64,000 nt of DNA from Bacteroidales bacterium (GCA_013141385.1 JABFRB010000016.1:124001-188000), one strand, 5' to 3'; shown: positions 25,775 through 36,128, counted from the first letter of the stretch. The notes: generated by a model from the letters alone, not told the origin. Program-made: numbers and translations.

Positions 25775-28195
25775 CTAGTGCTTTACAACCAGCTGTTGCC
25801 TATATACATTCTTCCCATCGGTTATTTCAACCACGTAAACCCCATTGTTTAGATTACCAACTGGTAGAGTAACCGTCTCACCCGATTTGTTTAGCGTAGC
25901 TTTTAACGCTCCAAAGCTATCTAAAACACGGATTGTATAGGCTTTCGTTGAGATGTACTTTGAGGCTAGAGCCGTTGTACCTGTTGAACCATTACCCATT
26001 GAAGAGGCATTATCTGCGCTACCAATTGTTAACGTAATATTATCCGATGCTGGATTTGGGGAAATGGTAAAACCGTAGTAGCAGGGATCTTCCGCAACCT
26101 CCCCATGGCTAATCCCAGAAACCCCGCAGGCGTTCACCTCTGCAACATCCACGTAGTACACATGTCCGCAGTTGTTCAGCTGCCTCTGGAAAATAACGCT
26201 GGTGCTGGAGGTAGTATATTTCAGTTGTCCATCCAGATACCATTTGTAGGTGTTAGCGGTAACCACACCATCAATGGTGGCTGTAAATCTTCTTGGTGGC
26301 GCATCAAATTCTATGGCAATAGATCCCGGTACTGGCGAGCCAACAGTAACATAGAATGGGGAAAGGGTAGTACTAGCACAGGTAGAAGAAAGGGTTGCTT
26401 GAACTTGACCCAGCCCACTTCCAACGGCTTTATAAGTAGTTGGACTTCCCGTTGGGGACTGGGAATACAAATTGGAGCTAGCATTCCATAATACCGAGCA
26501 GCCTGAAGGCAGGTTATTTACCGTAAAAGCGCTACCCGATGAGCATACAAGGGTAGGACCAGTGATAGCTGCAATTGTTGGTTGAGCTCCCACCCCAACC
26601 GCATACCAAGCATTCTCTACCAAATTCACAAGAAGCCCATTTTGACCAGAGCATAGCGTACGGGCTGCATTGGTCATTGCAGTACGGAGTTCTGGAAAGG
26701 TTGAAATATTATCGAGGTAGTTATTGTAAACCGCCTCTATAATCAAGTCTTCCGCCCTATCCATACCCATTCCGCTTACATTATAGCTATTCCCAATACC
26801 ATTTACTCCAATACCCCCGTTAACCAGCAGGTAGAACCAGTGGGAGAAAACTCCCCCCTTAACGTACATATTACCCCCATTGTACTGTGAGGTTAGGTAG
26901 GTGTTTGCCGTCTGGTAGTAAGCACCCGGATCGTTTGTATCCTGAAGATTTCGTACACAGGTGTTGCTCCTCATTACCTGCTCGCCTATCCGCCAAACAT
27001 CATTGGGGCGAATACGGTACTCAAATATTGCCCCCCATATATCGCTTAGCCCCTCGTTCATGGCTCTTTGCTCCCCTATACTACTCCACTCCGTTTGGAA
27101 ATAGGTGATTCCATGCCCGAATTCATGCCCTATCAGATCAATACTACCAATGGGTTTAAAAACAGAAGCACCCTCTCCATACTCCAAAACTTTCTTAACC
27201 CGATCCCAGTACGCGTTATCCCTATCTCCAGCACCGTCTTGATATTTTATGCAGGCATTAATAGGAAATCCTGCATTATCGAAACTGTTTTTCTGGTATG
27301 TGGTATTTAAATGGTCATAAATTTTCTGCAACGCCCAGTGCACATCCAGCCCCATATCCCTATTGTCGGGCGACAATTCCGCTTTGCTCCAGTAGTTATT
27401 GGCATCGGTAATTTCAATTGCATTATCAACATTTGAAGTGTTATTGCAATTTTTGGTGTGGATGGTAGCCCCACGGGAAAAATCCGCAAGGTTGTAGGCG
27501 TTATTGTAGAATTCCGTTGCTGCCTGCTGCGTGCTGTAGTAGCGGGTCTCGAATGTTCCTGTAAAGGCGCTATCGAACCGCTGCTCCGTGGTCACCACCC
27601 TGCCCGTGTGGGCATCCACGTAGCCCATCTCATCATTATTTTTATGATCTGATATAAGGGTAACCTTGTAGGTAAGCATTGGGGTAGTAATGGTATCGTT
27701 ACCCTTTAGGGTTACCACCTCCTTTATGATTAGAGCAGATGTAAAATCATCCACGGAGGATGCAGGGATCTCCTTGTAGCTGGCAAAAGCTAGCATAGCC
27801 TCCTTGGGCGTAATGGATGGGGTTGTACTCATACCTCTGATTGGCACGTAATGGCCGTGGGCAAAGTACATCCTGCCGTTCTGGTAGTGGAAGTTATAGC
27901 CCGCACCATCCACCTTTACGCCCCTGTAGTACTGGTCGAAGTGCTGGTGGGTGAACCCCTCACGATCCTGCTTATGCGGCACCTCGGTAAAGCCATTGTC
28001 TGGCTTTACCTTTAGAAAGTTTTGGAAGAATTCTTTGGAGTCCGTTGGAATGCCCAATTTTAGATCGGTGTTGAACTCGGCACTTTTTACAACACCCCCT
28101 TTGCTGTAGGTAACGGTTGGCCTATCAACGCTCTGAGCGTAGCAGTGCATTATAATTGGTAAACCTGCAATTAGTGTTAGTAGTAGTTTTTTCAT
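25775..28195 (-). CDS. secreted M4 (thermolysin-like) metalloprotease with T9SS tail
   Basis: An 806-residue secreted protease. The signal peptide ends near HCYAQ. An FTP/PepSY-like propeptide follows (about 25-215). The catalytic domain has the zinc motif H-E-F-G-H (about residue 355) and the downstream NEGLSDIWG glutamate, so it looks active. After residue about 540 come immunoglobulin/PKD-like modules. The last about 95 residues (GFTISPNPASDNITLTI ... NNGVYVVEITDG ... QQLVVKH) form a T9SS type A sorting domain. It would be exported through T9SS to the cell surface or medium. It faces the CHAT peptide array across a shared terminator. Confidence 0.93.
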   Translation of the reverse strand: MKKLLLTLIAGLPIIMHCYAQSVDRPTVTYSKGGVVKSAEFNTDLKLGIPTDSKEFFQNFLKVKPDNGFTEVPHKQDREGFTHQHFDQYYRGVKVDGAGYNFHYQNGRMYFAHGHYVPIRGMSTTPSITPKEAMLAFASYKEIPASSVDDFTSALIIKEVVTLKGNDTITTPMLTYKVTLISDHKNNDEMGYVDAHTGRVVTTEQRFDSAFTGTFETRYYSTQQAATEFYNNAYNLADFSRGATIHTKNCNNTSNVDNAIEITDANNYWSKAELSPDNRDMGLDVHWALQKIYDHLNTTYQKNSFDNAGFPINACIKYQDGAGDRDNAYWDRVKKVLEYGEGASVFKPIGSIDLIGHEFGHGITYFQTEWSSIGEQRAMNEGLSDIWGAIFEYRIRPNDVWRIGEQVMRSNTCVRNLQDTNDPGAYYQTANTYLTSQYNGGNMYVKGGVFSHWFYLLVNGGIGVNGIGNSYNVSGMGMDRAEDLIIEAVYNNYLDNISTFPELRTAMTNAARTLCSGQNGLLVNLVENAWYAVGVGAQPTIAAITGPTLVCSSGSAFTVNNLPSGCSVLWNASSNLYSQSPTGSPTTYKAVGSGLGQVQATLSSTCASTTLSPFYVTVGSPVPGSIAIEFDAPPRRFTATIDGVVTANTYKWYLDGQLKYTTSSTSVIFQRQLNNCGHVYYVDVAEVNACGVSGISHGEVAEDPCYYGFTISPNPASDNITLTIGSADNASSMGNGSTGTTALASKYISTKAYTIRVLDSFGALKATLNKSGETVTLPVGNLNNGVYVVEITDGKNVYRQQLVVKH

Positions 28196-28216
28196 CAGGT
28201 AATTATTTGGTGTAAC

Positions 28217-28633
28217 TTATTGTATACGTTTTAAAATATATACATCAAACATTGCATCAAACCAAGGACTTATATCCTTGGCAAGGATGTTATTCCTGTC
28301 GGAGAACTTAAACAGGGATTTTTCCCATATTTCCATTCCATCTGATTCATCGTAAACAGTGCGTATATTAAGAGTAGAATCAGCTATATAGTAAATGGTA
28401 TATTTCATCTTTTTATCCAATGCATCGTATAATCGATAAACACCATTGGGCAAAAACTCCCCGTAGCTCCCGCTAGGTTTAACTTTTATTGTACCCATAC
28501 CTCGCTTTTCTATAAGTATCCATTTACCAAGGATGGCTTTCGCAGGGTCGGTTTCGAGGGACTCTTGTTTGCAGCTAAGGAGTGTAAACAATACAATTCC
28601 ACACAGAAGTAAAAAAAGTTTTAAGGGTTTCAT
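28217..28633 (-). CDS. tandem lipoprotein paralogue C
   Basis: A 138-residue lipoprotein (lipobox FTLLSC). The body, starting DPAKAILGKWILIEKRGMG, contains a G-K-W near the N-terminus and successive short strands (YRLYDA, YTIYYIADSTLNIRT, LFKFSD), suggestive of a lipocalin-like barrel, though I cannot assign a family with certainty. It is one of three adjacent paralogues on the minus strand, 60 bp from the next. It ends in RIQ after a conserved SPWFDAMFDVYIL segment. Confidence 0.75.
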   Translation of the reverse strand: MKPLKLFLLLCGIVLFTLLSCKQESLETDPAKAILGKWILIEKRGMGTIKVKPSGSYGEFLPNGVYRLYDALDKKMKYTIYYIADSTLNIRTVYDESDGMEIWEKSLFKFSDRNNILAKDISPWFDAMFDVYILKRIQ

Positions 28634-28692
28634 TTGTTTAAAGTTTATAAATAAATTATTTCAATGCTTCTTACGTTTATCTTTATTAGAGG

Positions 28693-29109
28693 TTATTGCA
28701 TACGTCTTAAAACAAATACGTCAAACCAAGCATCAACCCAAGGGCTCATGTCTTCAGTAAGAGTATTATTTCTATCAGAAAACTTATATAAATATTTTCT
28801 CCAAATTTCCGTTCCATCACTTTCATCGTATATGATACGCACATTTAATGTAGAATCAGAAAAAAAATACGGGAAACTATTTACTTTACCATCTATGGCA
28901 TCATAATGCTTAACAATACCGTTGTTAAAAAACTCTGTATAGCTTCCGTTAGGTTTAATTTTTATTGTACCCATACCTCGCGTTTCTATAAGTACCCATT
29001 TCCCGAGTATGGCTTTCGCTGGGTCGGTTTCTAGATGTTCTTTTTTGCAGCCAAGGAGTGTAAACAATGCAATTACGCACAGTGTTAGAGAAAATTTAGA
29101 GGGTTTCAT
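28693..29109 (-). CDS. tandem lipoprotein paralogue B
   Basis: A 138-residue lipoprotein (lipobox FTLLGC), clearly homologous along its whole length to its two neighbours (ILGKWVLIETRGMGTIKIKPNGSY, DSTLNVRIIYDESDG, SPWVDAWFDVFVLRRMQ). The 59-bp spacers between the copies are also similar, so duplication included the intergenic DNA. Function unknown; probably surface or periplasmic, outer-membrane anchored. Confidence 0.75.
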   Translation of the reverse strand: MKPSKFSLTLCVIALFTLLGCKKEHLETDPAKAILGKWVLIETRGMGTIKIKPNGSYTEFFNNGIVKHYDAIDGKVNSFPYFFSDSTLNVRIIYDESDGTEIWRKYLYKFSDRNNTLTEDMSPWVDAWFDVFVLRRMQ

Positions 29110-29168
29110 CCGTTTAAAGTTTATAAATAAATTATTGCAATACTTCTTACGTTTAGTTTTATTAGAGG

Positions 29169-29591
29169 TTATTCAATGCGTTTTTCAACGAATACATCAA
29201 ACATGGCATCAGCCCAGGGGCTCATATCTGTGGTAAGAATGCTATTCTTATCGGAAAATTTAAACAAATACTTTTGCCATAGTTCCGTTCCATCCTCTTC
29301 AAAGTATGCAATACGTACATTGAGAGTTGAATCGGCGAAATAATAAATCGTATATTTCATTTCTTTGTCTAGGGCATCATAACGTCTCATAATACCATCT
29401 TTCAGGTATTCTATATAGCTCCCGTTAGGTTTAATTTTTATTGTACCCATTCCTCGCATTTCTATAAGTATCCATTTCCCAAGGATGGCTTTCGCAGGGT
29501 CGGTTTCAATCGGCTCATCATCACAGCTACTAGCCATAATGGCAAGTATGCTGCATAGAAAAATTAGCTTTGTAAAGGGATTCACTATCAC
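29169..29591 (-). CDS. tandem lipoprotein paralogue A
   Basis: A 140-residue lipoprotein (lipobox IMASSC), the first of the three in transcription order. The mature part matches paralogues B and C, but the signal peptide differs (MIVNPFTKLIFLC), so duplication or exchange may have started near the lipobox. It begins 10 bp after the stop of the beta-barrel gene and is probably in the same transcript. Confidence 0.75.
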   Translation of the reverse strand: MIVNPFTKLIFLCSILAIMASSCDDEPIETDPAKAILGKWILIEMRGMGTIKIKPNGSYIEYLKDGIMRRYDALDKEMKYTIYYFADSTLNVRIAYFEEDGTELWQKYLFKFSDKNSILTTDMSPWADAMFDVFVEKRIE

Positions 29592-29601
29592 AGAATTTAT
29601 T

Positions 29602-30270
29602 TTATTTCAATTTATATTTTAATCCTATTACCAAAGAAAATCCATAGTGCCTCATGTTGCTACCTTCAAAGTAGTCAGGGTTCGAAAATTTAGTAAAACT
29701 ATGCCTATAGATTATAGAAGAAAATAACGCCAAATTATCATATAATCCATAACCTGCTCCCAGCTCAACCAATCCACCTAAATCAAATTTTGAAACACTC
29801 TCTTTAACATCAAATGTTTTGCTCCCAATAATATTGCCATCAATATCAAAAACTGGTAATGTTGTTCCTGCTTTTAATAAAAGGGAAGGGGAAATGCCTA
29901 TTTTAACAAACCCATTATACTTCTCAGATATTTTGTATCCAAACTTTAGCGGTACGCTCACATAATCGTAGTAGAATTTAAATGCGTAGCTTTCCTCAAT
30001 AGTATTACCCATTATTACCTCCGTGGAAATCATTTTGTCTCTAAATCCTTGTTGGCTGTAAAGTACATCAGCCCCTACAGAATATTTAGCTGAAAATTTA
30101 TATTCATAATTTAACCCGATCATAATTCCAGGTCTAAATTTCCTGTTGTTGAAAGTAGCATCAGAAGTAATATTTGTCAAATTTAATCCACCATGGATAC
30201 CTATAAATTGTAATTGTCCAGATACATTAATTGAAATTAGAGACAGAATAATTAAAGCGAATTTTTTCAT
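29602..30270 (-). CDS. outer-membrane beta-barrel protein (PorT-like family)
   Basis: A 222-residue protein with a signal peptide (ending NVSGQ). It starts with FIGIHGGLNLTNI and has alternating strands throughout (YKFSAKYSVGADVLYSQQGF, VPLKFGYKI), as in the outer membrane beta-barrel domain common in Bacteroidota. It ends with a barrel-type LVIGLKYKLK. No specific function can be given. Transcribed first, ahead of the lipoprotein trio. Confidence 0.8.
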   Translation of the reverse strand: MKKFALIILSLISINVSGQLQFIGIHGGLNLTNITSDATFNNRKFRPGIMIGLNYEYKFSAKYSVGADVLYSQQGFRDKMISTEVIMGNTIEESYAFKFYYDYVSVPLKFGYKISEKYNGFVKIGISPSLLLKAGTTLPVFDIDGNIIGSKTFDVKESVSKFDLGGLVELGAGYGLYDNLALFSSIIYRHSFTKFSNPDYFEGSNMRHYGFSLVIGLKYKLK

Positions 30271-30285
30271 AGTTAAAGATAGTTA

Positions 30286-30380
30286 TATGTGTTTTAATAC
30301 AAATTCATAAAACATAGCATCATCTCAATGCTTCATCTTCGGTAAGAATCTTGCTCCACTAATTGCTGCTAAGATCATAA
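30286..30380 (-). pseudogene. degraded fourth copy of the tandem lipoprotein gene (3' end only)
   Basis: On the minus strand, split over two frames, this reads ILTEDEA and then DDAMFYEFVLKH. It matches the ends of the three intact paralogues (TLTEDMSPWVDAWFDVFVLRR). Only about the last 30 codons survive and they carry frameshifts and stops. It lies upstream of the barrel gene, which shows the family once extended beyond that gene. Confidence 0.7.
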
Positions 30381-30406
30381 GGATTAATTTAAAGTTCTTT
30401 AGTCTG

Positions 30407-33400
30407 TTATAGTTTTTCGGCTACAACACAAGTTTTCTTAAATTTCTTCACCTCACCATTTGGATTGAAATATTCGATATAAACGACATAAATCCCTATG
30501 GGTAATCTTTGATTCTTGTTATCTAGCCCATCCCATGTAATTGTCCCTTCTGTACTAATTAAAAGATTAGAAACCAACCGTTTAATTTCTCTTCCCTCAG
30601 AATCAAAAATCCTGATATTAGCAACAGAACCCTCGTTAGGAAGTTTAAATGAAATTAGTAGATAATCGTCTTTTCCATCACCATCGGGAGAGAAGATCTC
30701 AGGGGTAAGCACAAATTCATCATCTTTTTTAGAGGGTTCAACCCATTGAGAATTTTTATAAGTGGGCGTTGCAAAACCAACCGTTTGTGCCGCTGAATGC
30801 CATGTTGATGAACTAGATGATTCTAATTCGGGGTTAATTCTTTCGAGAGATACCCCTTTAAAATCGTTTAACAACTTGGAGTGTAAGTTCTCAAAATAAT
30901 GAAACTCGTCAATTACCTCCAACTCCTTATTCAGGAGAACCACATGATCTTCATCGTTATTAAAAGCAGCCATACTTGATGCAGTAACAAATGCTTTATT
31001 ATTTTCAGTATGATAAAACATCTTTACTAAACTAGGGTTGGTTGTTATTACTGCATAACTTTGAGGGAAGAACAACTTTGAGGTGTCGGTAACACTATAA
31101 ACCTGTTCTAACTTATTTGTAGTGCTATTTCTATTGGATTGCAAAATCTTACTTAAATCAAAAGTTCTATTTGATCGATTATAAATCTCAACAAAATCAA
31201 CACCCCCTGTATTAGGATTAAATAGGACTTCATTTATTACAATATCATTCCACACAGGAGTTTGAGGTAAGGTAAAGGGTACACAATCACCAATAAAATG
31301 ATTACCCGAAAAATCGGTTAAGTTTTCGCTAAAGCAGAGATTGTAAAGATTATCTGCCGAAATTGGTTTTTGTAATTCTAATAACACTTTCGAGTAGCCA
31401 TCTCCCACAAGAGTAGCATTTGAAGGGTTTCCCATTTCGTTATCGATATTATAAGAATTAGTATAGGTGAGCATCAAACTATCCATTGGTTCTGAGAATT
31501 GAAGTATTATTTTGCTATCGTCAACAACCTCAAGTGATAGTAATTGTGGAGAGGTAATATCAGGATTCGTAGCCGCTACTGAGTTAATCGAACAAGGTGT
31601 TCCACCTTGTGGAGAAATTGATGCCCTCCAATTATTTTCCCCCTCCATAAGGTTGTGAAAATCGATTTTTTCTAATGACCAACCCCCTTCTTTTTTTTGC
31701 TCATCATCATACCAGCTATCGCTATAGCTAACAAGCGAGATAAGTGAACCTCCTGAATCGATAAGTTTTAGGGTCATACCACTATTTAGCAGCGCAGGAA
31801 AACTTGTCACTCCAATGGCATTGCCATACATACTCATAGTATTAACAGCACTTGTTGAACAGAGTATAGCATATTGGTTGGGAAGAATAGAATCTGCGGG
31901 TAAATTCAATGAGTAACTATTAAGGCATAGTTTCCATCCTTTAAGTGAAATTGTATCGGTTGAAGGGTTATAAAGTTCAATGTATTCGTATTGTGGCAAC
32001 CCCCTTGAAGGGATAGGGTTAGTCATAACTTCATTGATTACAAGGCGACCAAAAGTTCCCTGCTGACCTAACCCAAAATAGATACTATCCCTAATAGATA
32101 ATCCATTTAGATCTTTCACCCCATTAACTCTGAGTTTCAGTTTTCCGAAAGGTAATTTATCAGTTTTAAGAATTACCTCTTTGGATTTGTCAATTGATTT
32201 TGTTGCGCTTATAATATTTATTTCGTTCCTATTCTCATCCTCAATAGTATAATTTGCTTTTTTTGATGCATTATCAGAATTAATTTCTTTGGAGAACTGA
32301 ACGCTAACAGTATTCAAATTAAAGGCTTTAACAGAAACGATAACTGGTGGGTAATCGGCGTTACATATACTTAAATCATCAAACCAAAGTTGCCCTGCTC
32401 GTGAAGTAGTATAATTGAAAACTAGACCGCTCCAACCCATTGTTGAATGGATAAAACTCTTACATATCCCTCCCAAAACAGGATAAGGATTATCCTTGGT
32501 AGAGTACCATAATTTCCATTCACCCTTTGGGGTTAATTCTACCCTCACAATCACCTCATTGTCTGCCCCCCAACAAAAAGAAGTATTTAACAACAATGTT
32601 CTAACACCTTTATCGGATCTCCATAACATCAAAGAATTAGAGCCTAATGATGGGTTGACTCCAACAAAAAAACCTGATATTGAATCTGATACAAGAGCCA
32701 AAGTGTCTGCCATCAAGGCAAAGCAAAAATAATTATCAGAGGAAGAATTCCAATTTCCATTTCGTAATGTAAAATTCCATTCAATCGGTTTTTCACCAAT
32801 TAAAGGGAAGTTAACGGGAATTGATAGTATGCTTGCCCCAGAATTCAAACTTTGCTTGTGCTGTAGTGATTTTAAGTCGTTTATTGGTGAAATTGTTGAT
32901 ACCGTCCATTGGTCGCCTCCTTGCCAACTTTGATTTAATATGTTTTCAAAATTCTCATTCACCAGACAGTTATAATCCAATCCACAGTAAATTTCATCGG
33001 AAAAAGAATCACCCAACTGTTTTCCACTCACTTTAAAACGGTAAGTTCCTATTTTATCTAACTTTATATCACTCCATTCACTGGAACCAGAAATTAAATC
33101 CTGACTAATACTCGGACAAGAAAATTCCCCAGACCCATAATCTAAAAATAGAGTTAATTGATCATTGTAATCATTATCAACACTTCCAAATGCATCGGTT
33201 GCAATGACTTTTAGCGAAAAAAGTTGCAAGGGCTCAACAATGAAAGGCGTTTTTGCAACCTTCAATGAGGTGGCTTCAATATCAATTTTACACGGTGAAC
33301 CATAAATTGTAGAGTTAAAATTACCGACAAAATCAGTTCCAGAGGTTGATGCCTCCCATCCATGGTTTGCTGCTGGAATATAGAACTGGAAAGGGAAATT

Positions 33401-36076
33401 ATCATCCACTCTACCTTTTGTTAAAAATATCGAAATAGATAAAGAAATGGTATCACCATTAGAAATAACTAAATTTTCAGGTTTAGGTAAGATCTCAAAA
33501 ACACCATCACTCAGAGAATACGACTCAATATCTATTTGTTCACCATTTGCCTTAATAACAAATCCGGCAATCTGTTCATTTAAACGCTTTGCATTCAATG
33601 GGTCAAAACAAAATAAGGTAATTTTTGAAGGTATTAAAGGCAATCCATCCGTACTTCCTCCATCAAAAATATTGAATCCAATAACCTCAACAGAATTCTC
33701 AGCATTAGTAATAGTACTTTTTATTGATACGGGATTTTGTGGTGTTGATAATGGAATAATCCCACCATCTGAATCCCCGCAAGTTATTAAAGATGATGAG
33801 TTACTTTTAAGTGATATTGAAGACGCTAGCATAGAGAAACGTTCGGGGACACTATATGTCAACGCGTTATATGTACAAACGCCAGAAACAATTGGGGGTG
33901 TTGAACCTGATGGAATTGATAATAGTCCGGTTCCTGTAAAAAGCGATAAATTTGCTATTCCTGAAAAATCCTTATCCAAATTTCCATTGCTATCCGTGGC
34001 GTTAAGCGTAATGCTAAAGGGTTGCTGAACGCCAACCCTTGTTGGTGTTGAGGAAAACTTTAACTGGGTTGCAATTACATCTACCCAAAAAATATTGGAA
34101 AATATCTGTTGTGGAAATATCGATTTAAATGTTGAACCCAGAGGATCGGCTGTAAAACCATGATTAATTGCATCAACCTTAAATTGTATTTTTTGATTAT
34201 CGGTTAACCCCTGATCTTTTAAATAAACGTAAATACTAATATCTTTATACTCTCCATCAGAAATAATAAGGTCTCCAACTGAAAATGTAAAGTAACTTGT
34301 TTTGATATCAGGTTGAGAAATATTTATAGGCTTGCCGTCAACCACAACCAGAATTCCCTCAATCGATTTTAAGAGCGAAGCGGCATCAGCCATCTCCACC
34401 CTACTTATTTTAATATTCTTAACAATAGTTGGAACTCCATCGGTATTCCCTTGATCATAAATTGAAAATCTTATTACTTCTACTGCCCTAGCAGGAAAAC
34501 TTGAAAGTGAGGATATTGCTATTCCAGCAGGTTGACTCACTGACTGGTTTACTGTAGATGTAGAATCGTTTAAAACGTTGATTTCATTCGAAATAATTTG
34601 CTTAAAATCTGATGAATTTGCGCTAATCTTAAACGTCCCTCTACTACTATAATTCAAGTCACTCCAGGTCGCTATACCTTCAAGCGGTGTTTTGGTTAAA
34701 CCCGATGGTGCTGAAAGAGTGCCTGTTCCTTGTGAAAGTACTACATTAATTGGATTTGTAAAATCCTTATCTAAATTTCCAGAATCATCTGTTCCAGCAA
34801 TTGAGATAGTAAATGGAGCATTTTTACTGACATTGGATGGGGTTTGCTGAAATTTAATATTAGTTGCTTCAACGCTTACCTTAAATTTATTGGATATAAT
34901 TTTATGCGAAAAGATATTTGCAAAATCAGATCCTGAAACACCTCCCTCAAAACCATGATGAATAGAATCTACCATAACCCTCAAAGTCGATCCGTCAACT
35001 AAATTATTTTGTTTCAAAAAAAGGCTAAGCATATACTCCTTTGCTTGTCCATTCGGAATTAGAATGGCTGTTGAATCTACCTCAAGGCTAATTTTTTCCT
35101 CTGTTATTACTTGGTTAAGTATTGATACTTCACCATTTAAATCCCTAAGTCTAACACCACCTATCGTATTTACCCAACTAGCAGGAGTGGAAGTAGCAGC
35201 TTTTTTGAATTCCATTTTTTTCACCCTTGTGGGCTCATTGTCTAGAATAGAATTGTCTTTTATCTGAAATCTCAACACATCTACTGCAATAGTCGAATTA
35301 TTTGTTGATGATGAAATAGATCCTGCATTAATTTGCGTAACTGGATTAAGAACCTCTGATGTAAGGTCATTATTATTCAATGAACTATAATTCAAGAGGA
35401 TATCGTCAACCCAAAGAAGTTGATCGCCAGAGGAGCTATAATTATAGCATATCCCGAAACAGTTAAAATCCGAATGATTATTGTCTATTACACTCCCATA
35501 ACTAATTAGGCTTGAAAACGTACCCGTAATAGATGCTTTAAGCGTAAAAGTGCCATTAGCCTTCCGCTCTACTTCAATTGCTCCGGCATTTGTTTTGCCT
35601 ATCTGAGTTTGCCAATTTAGAGTAGATGTTATTATTTCTTGAGGAATGCCATTATCAACACGCCAAAGTTTGAGCAAATCGTCACTACCCGTTAGGTTTA
35701 CACCTACGGCATATCCAGAGTATGCTCCACCTGACTGCATCTGGCTAGCATCATGATCGGACATTAACATTATCCACCATCGATTCGATGATGAAGGATC
35801 ATACCCATGACGTACTCTAATCTGCCAAGTAACAGAACCTCTTAGGGGATTCCATGAAGGTAAAGGTGCGGATATCCTATCCATAGCATCGGTGGAATTG
35901 TTGAATGTATGTTTTAATGAGTAACTCCCACCCAAAGGAGAAGAAGTAGATGCAGTCCAACGCAAGTCAGGTGATTGCGTCCATTCGGTTAGATTACCAG
36001 ATTCAAAATTGTATGATACCTGCGAAGAGCAGATCATCGGTAAAAAGGACAATAGCAAAAAGGAAAACTTTTTCAT
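30407..36076 (-). CDS. giant secreted protein with lamin-tail domains and a gliding/T9SS-type C-terminus
   Basis: A 1889-residue secreted protein. The start at 36076 (MKKFSFLLLSFLPMICSSQ) gives a clean signal peptide; the open frame continues to 36403, but that part overlaps asd. Order: a lectin-like beta-sandwich (SYNFESGNLTEWTQSPDLRW), several repeated adhesion modules (SSSTNNSTIAVDVLRF-like and QFKVDAINHGF-like, each followed by an Ig-like SITLNATDSNGNLDKDF module), a second beta-sandwich, two lamin-tail domains (VINEVMTNPIP and VINEVLFNPN, the second in a DFVEIYN context), and a C-terminal FSPDGDGKDDYLLI/GIYVVYIEY domain of the gliding-motility/FlgD-like type used for T9SS export. Likely a cell-surface adhesin. 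Its 3' end recurs as a relic at 19661. Confidence 0.85.
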   Translation of the reverse strand: MKKFSFLLLSFLPMICSSQVSYNFESGNLTEWTQSPDLRWTASTSSPLGGSYSLKHTFNNSTDAMDRISAPLPSWNPLRGSVTWQIRVRHGYDPSSSNRWWIMLMSDHDASQMQSGGAYSGYAVGVNLTGSDDLLKLWRVDNGIPQEIITSTLNWQTQIGKTNAGAIEVERKANGTFTLKASITGTFSSLISYGSVIDNNHSDFNCFGICYNYSSSGDQLLWVDDILLNYSSLNNNDLTSEVLNPVTQINAGSISSSTNNSTIAVDVLRFQIKDNSILDNEPTRVKKMEFKKAATSTPASWVNTIGGVRLRDLNGEVSILNQVITEEKISLEVDSTAILIPNGQAKEYMLSLFLKQNNLVDGSTLRVMVDSIHHGFEGGVSGSDFANIFSHKIISNKFKVSVEATNIKFQQTPSNVSKNAPFTISIAGTDDSGNLDKDFTNPINVVLSQGTGTLSAPSGLTKTPLEGIATWSDLNYSSRGTFKISANSSDFKQIISNEINVLNDSTSTVNQSVSQPAGIAISSLSSFPARAVEVIRFSIYDQGNTDGVPTIVKNIKISRVEMADAASLLKSIEGILVVVDGKPINISQPDIKTSYFTFSVGDLIISDGEYKDISIYVYLKDQGLTDNQKIQFKVDAINHGFTADPLGSTFKSIFPQQIFSNIFWVDVIATQLKFSSTPTRVGVQQPFSITLNATDSNGNLDKDFSGIANLSLFTGTGLLSIPSGSTPPIVSGVCTYNALTYSVPERFSMLASSISLKSNSSSLITCGDSDGGIIPLSTPQNPVSIKSTITNAENSVEVIGFNIFDGGSTDGLPLIPSKITLFCFDPLNAKRLNEQIAGFVIKANGEQIDIESYSLSDGVFEILPKPENLVISNGDTISLSISIFLTKGRVDDNFPFQFYIPAANHGWEASTSGTDFVGNFNSTIYGSPCKIDIEATSLKVAKTPFIVEPLQLFSLKVIATDAFGSVDNDYNDQLTLFLDYGSGEFSCPSISQDLISGSSEWSDIKLDKIGTYRFKVSGKQLGDSFSDEIYCGLDYNCLVNENFENILNQSWQGGDQWTVSTISPINDLKSLQHKQSLNSGASILSIPVNFPLIGEKPIEWNFTLRNGNWNSSSDNYFCFALMADTLALVSDSISGFFVGVNPSLGSNSLMLWRSDKGVRTLLLNTSFCWGADNEVIVRVELTPKGEWKLWYSTKDNPYPVLGGICKSFIHSTMGWSGLVFNYTTSRAGQLWFDDLSICNADYPPVIVSVKAFNLNTVSVQFSKEINSDNASKKANYTIEDENRNEINIISATKSIDKSKEVILKTDKLPFGKLKLRVNGVKDLNGLSIRDSIYFGLGQQGTFGRLVINEVMTNPIPSRGLPQYEYIELYNPSTDTISLKGWKLCLNSYSLNLPADSILPNQYAILCSTSAVNTMSMYGNAIGVTSFPALLNSGMTLKLIDSGGSLISLVSYSDSWYDDEQKKEGGWSLEKIDFHNLMEGENNWRASISPQGGTPCSINSVAATNPDITSPQLLSLEVVDDSKIILQFSEPMDSLMLTYTNSYNIDNEMGNPSNATLVGDGYSKVLLELQKPISADNLYNLCFSENLTDFSGNHFIGDCVPFTLPQTPVWNDIVINEVLFNPNTGGVDFVEIYNRSNRTFDLSKILQSNRNSTTNKLEQVYSVTDTSKLFFPQSYAVITTNPSLVKMFYHTENNKAFVTASSMAAFNNDEDHVVLLNKELEVIDEFHYFENLHSKLLNDFKGVSLERINPELESSSSSTWHSAAQTVGFATPTYKNSQWVEPSKKDDEFVLTPEIFSPDGDGKDDYLLISFKLPNEGSVANIRIFDSEGREIKRLVSNLLISTEGTITWDGLDNKNQRLPIGIYVVYIEYFNPNGEVKKFKKTCVVAEKL

Positions 36077-36128
36077 CATAAAAGAAAATAACATTACTTT
36101 TACCAAGATAATAAAAAATTTATTCATA

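Noticed and set aside
33447-34028. 193-codon plus-strand frame inside the giant protein gene
   Set aside because: Shadow of the real minus-strand gene; no recognisable domain or start context.
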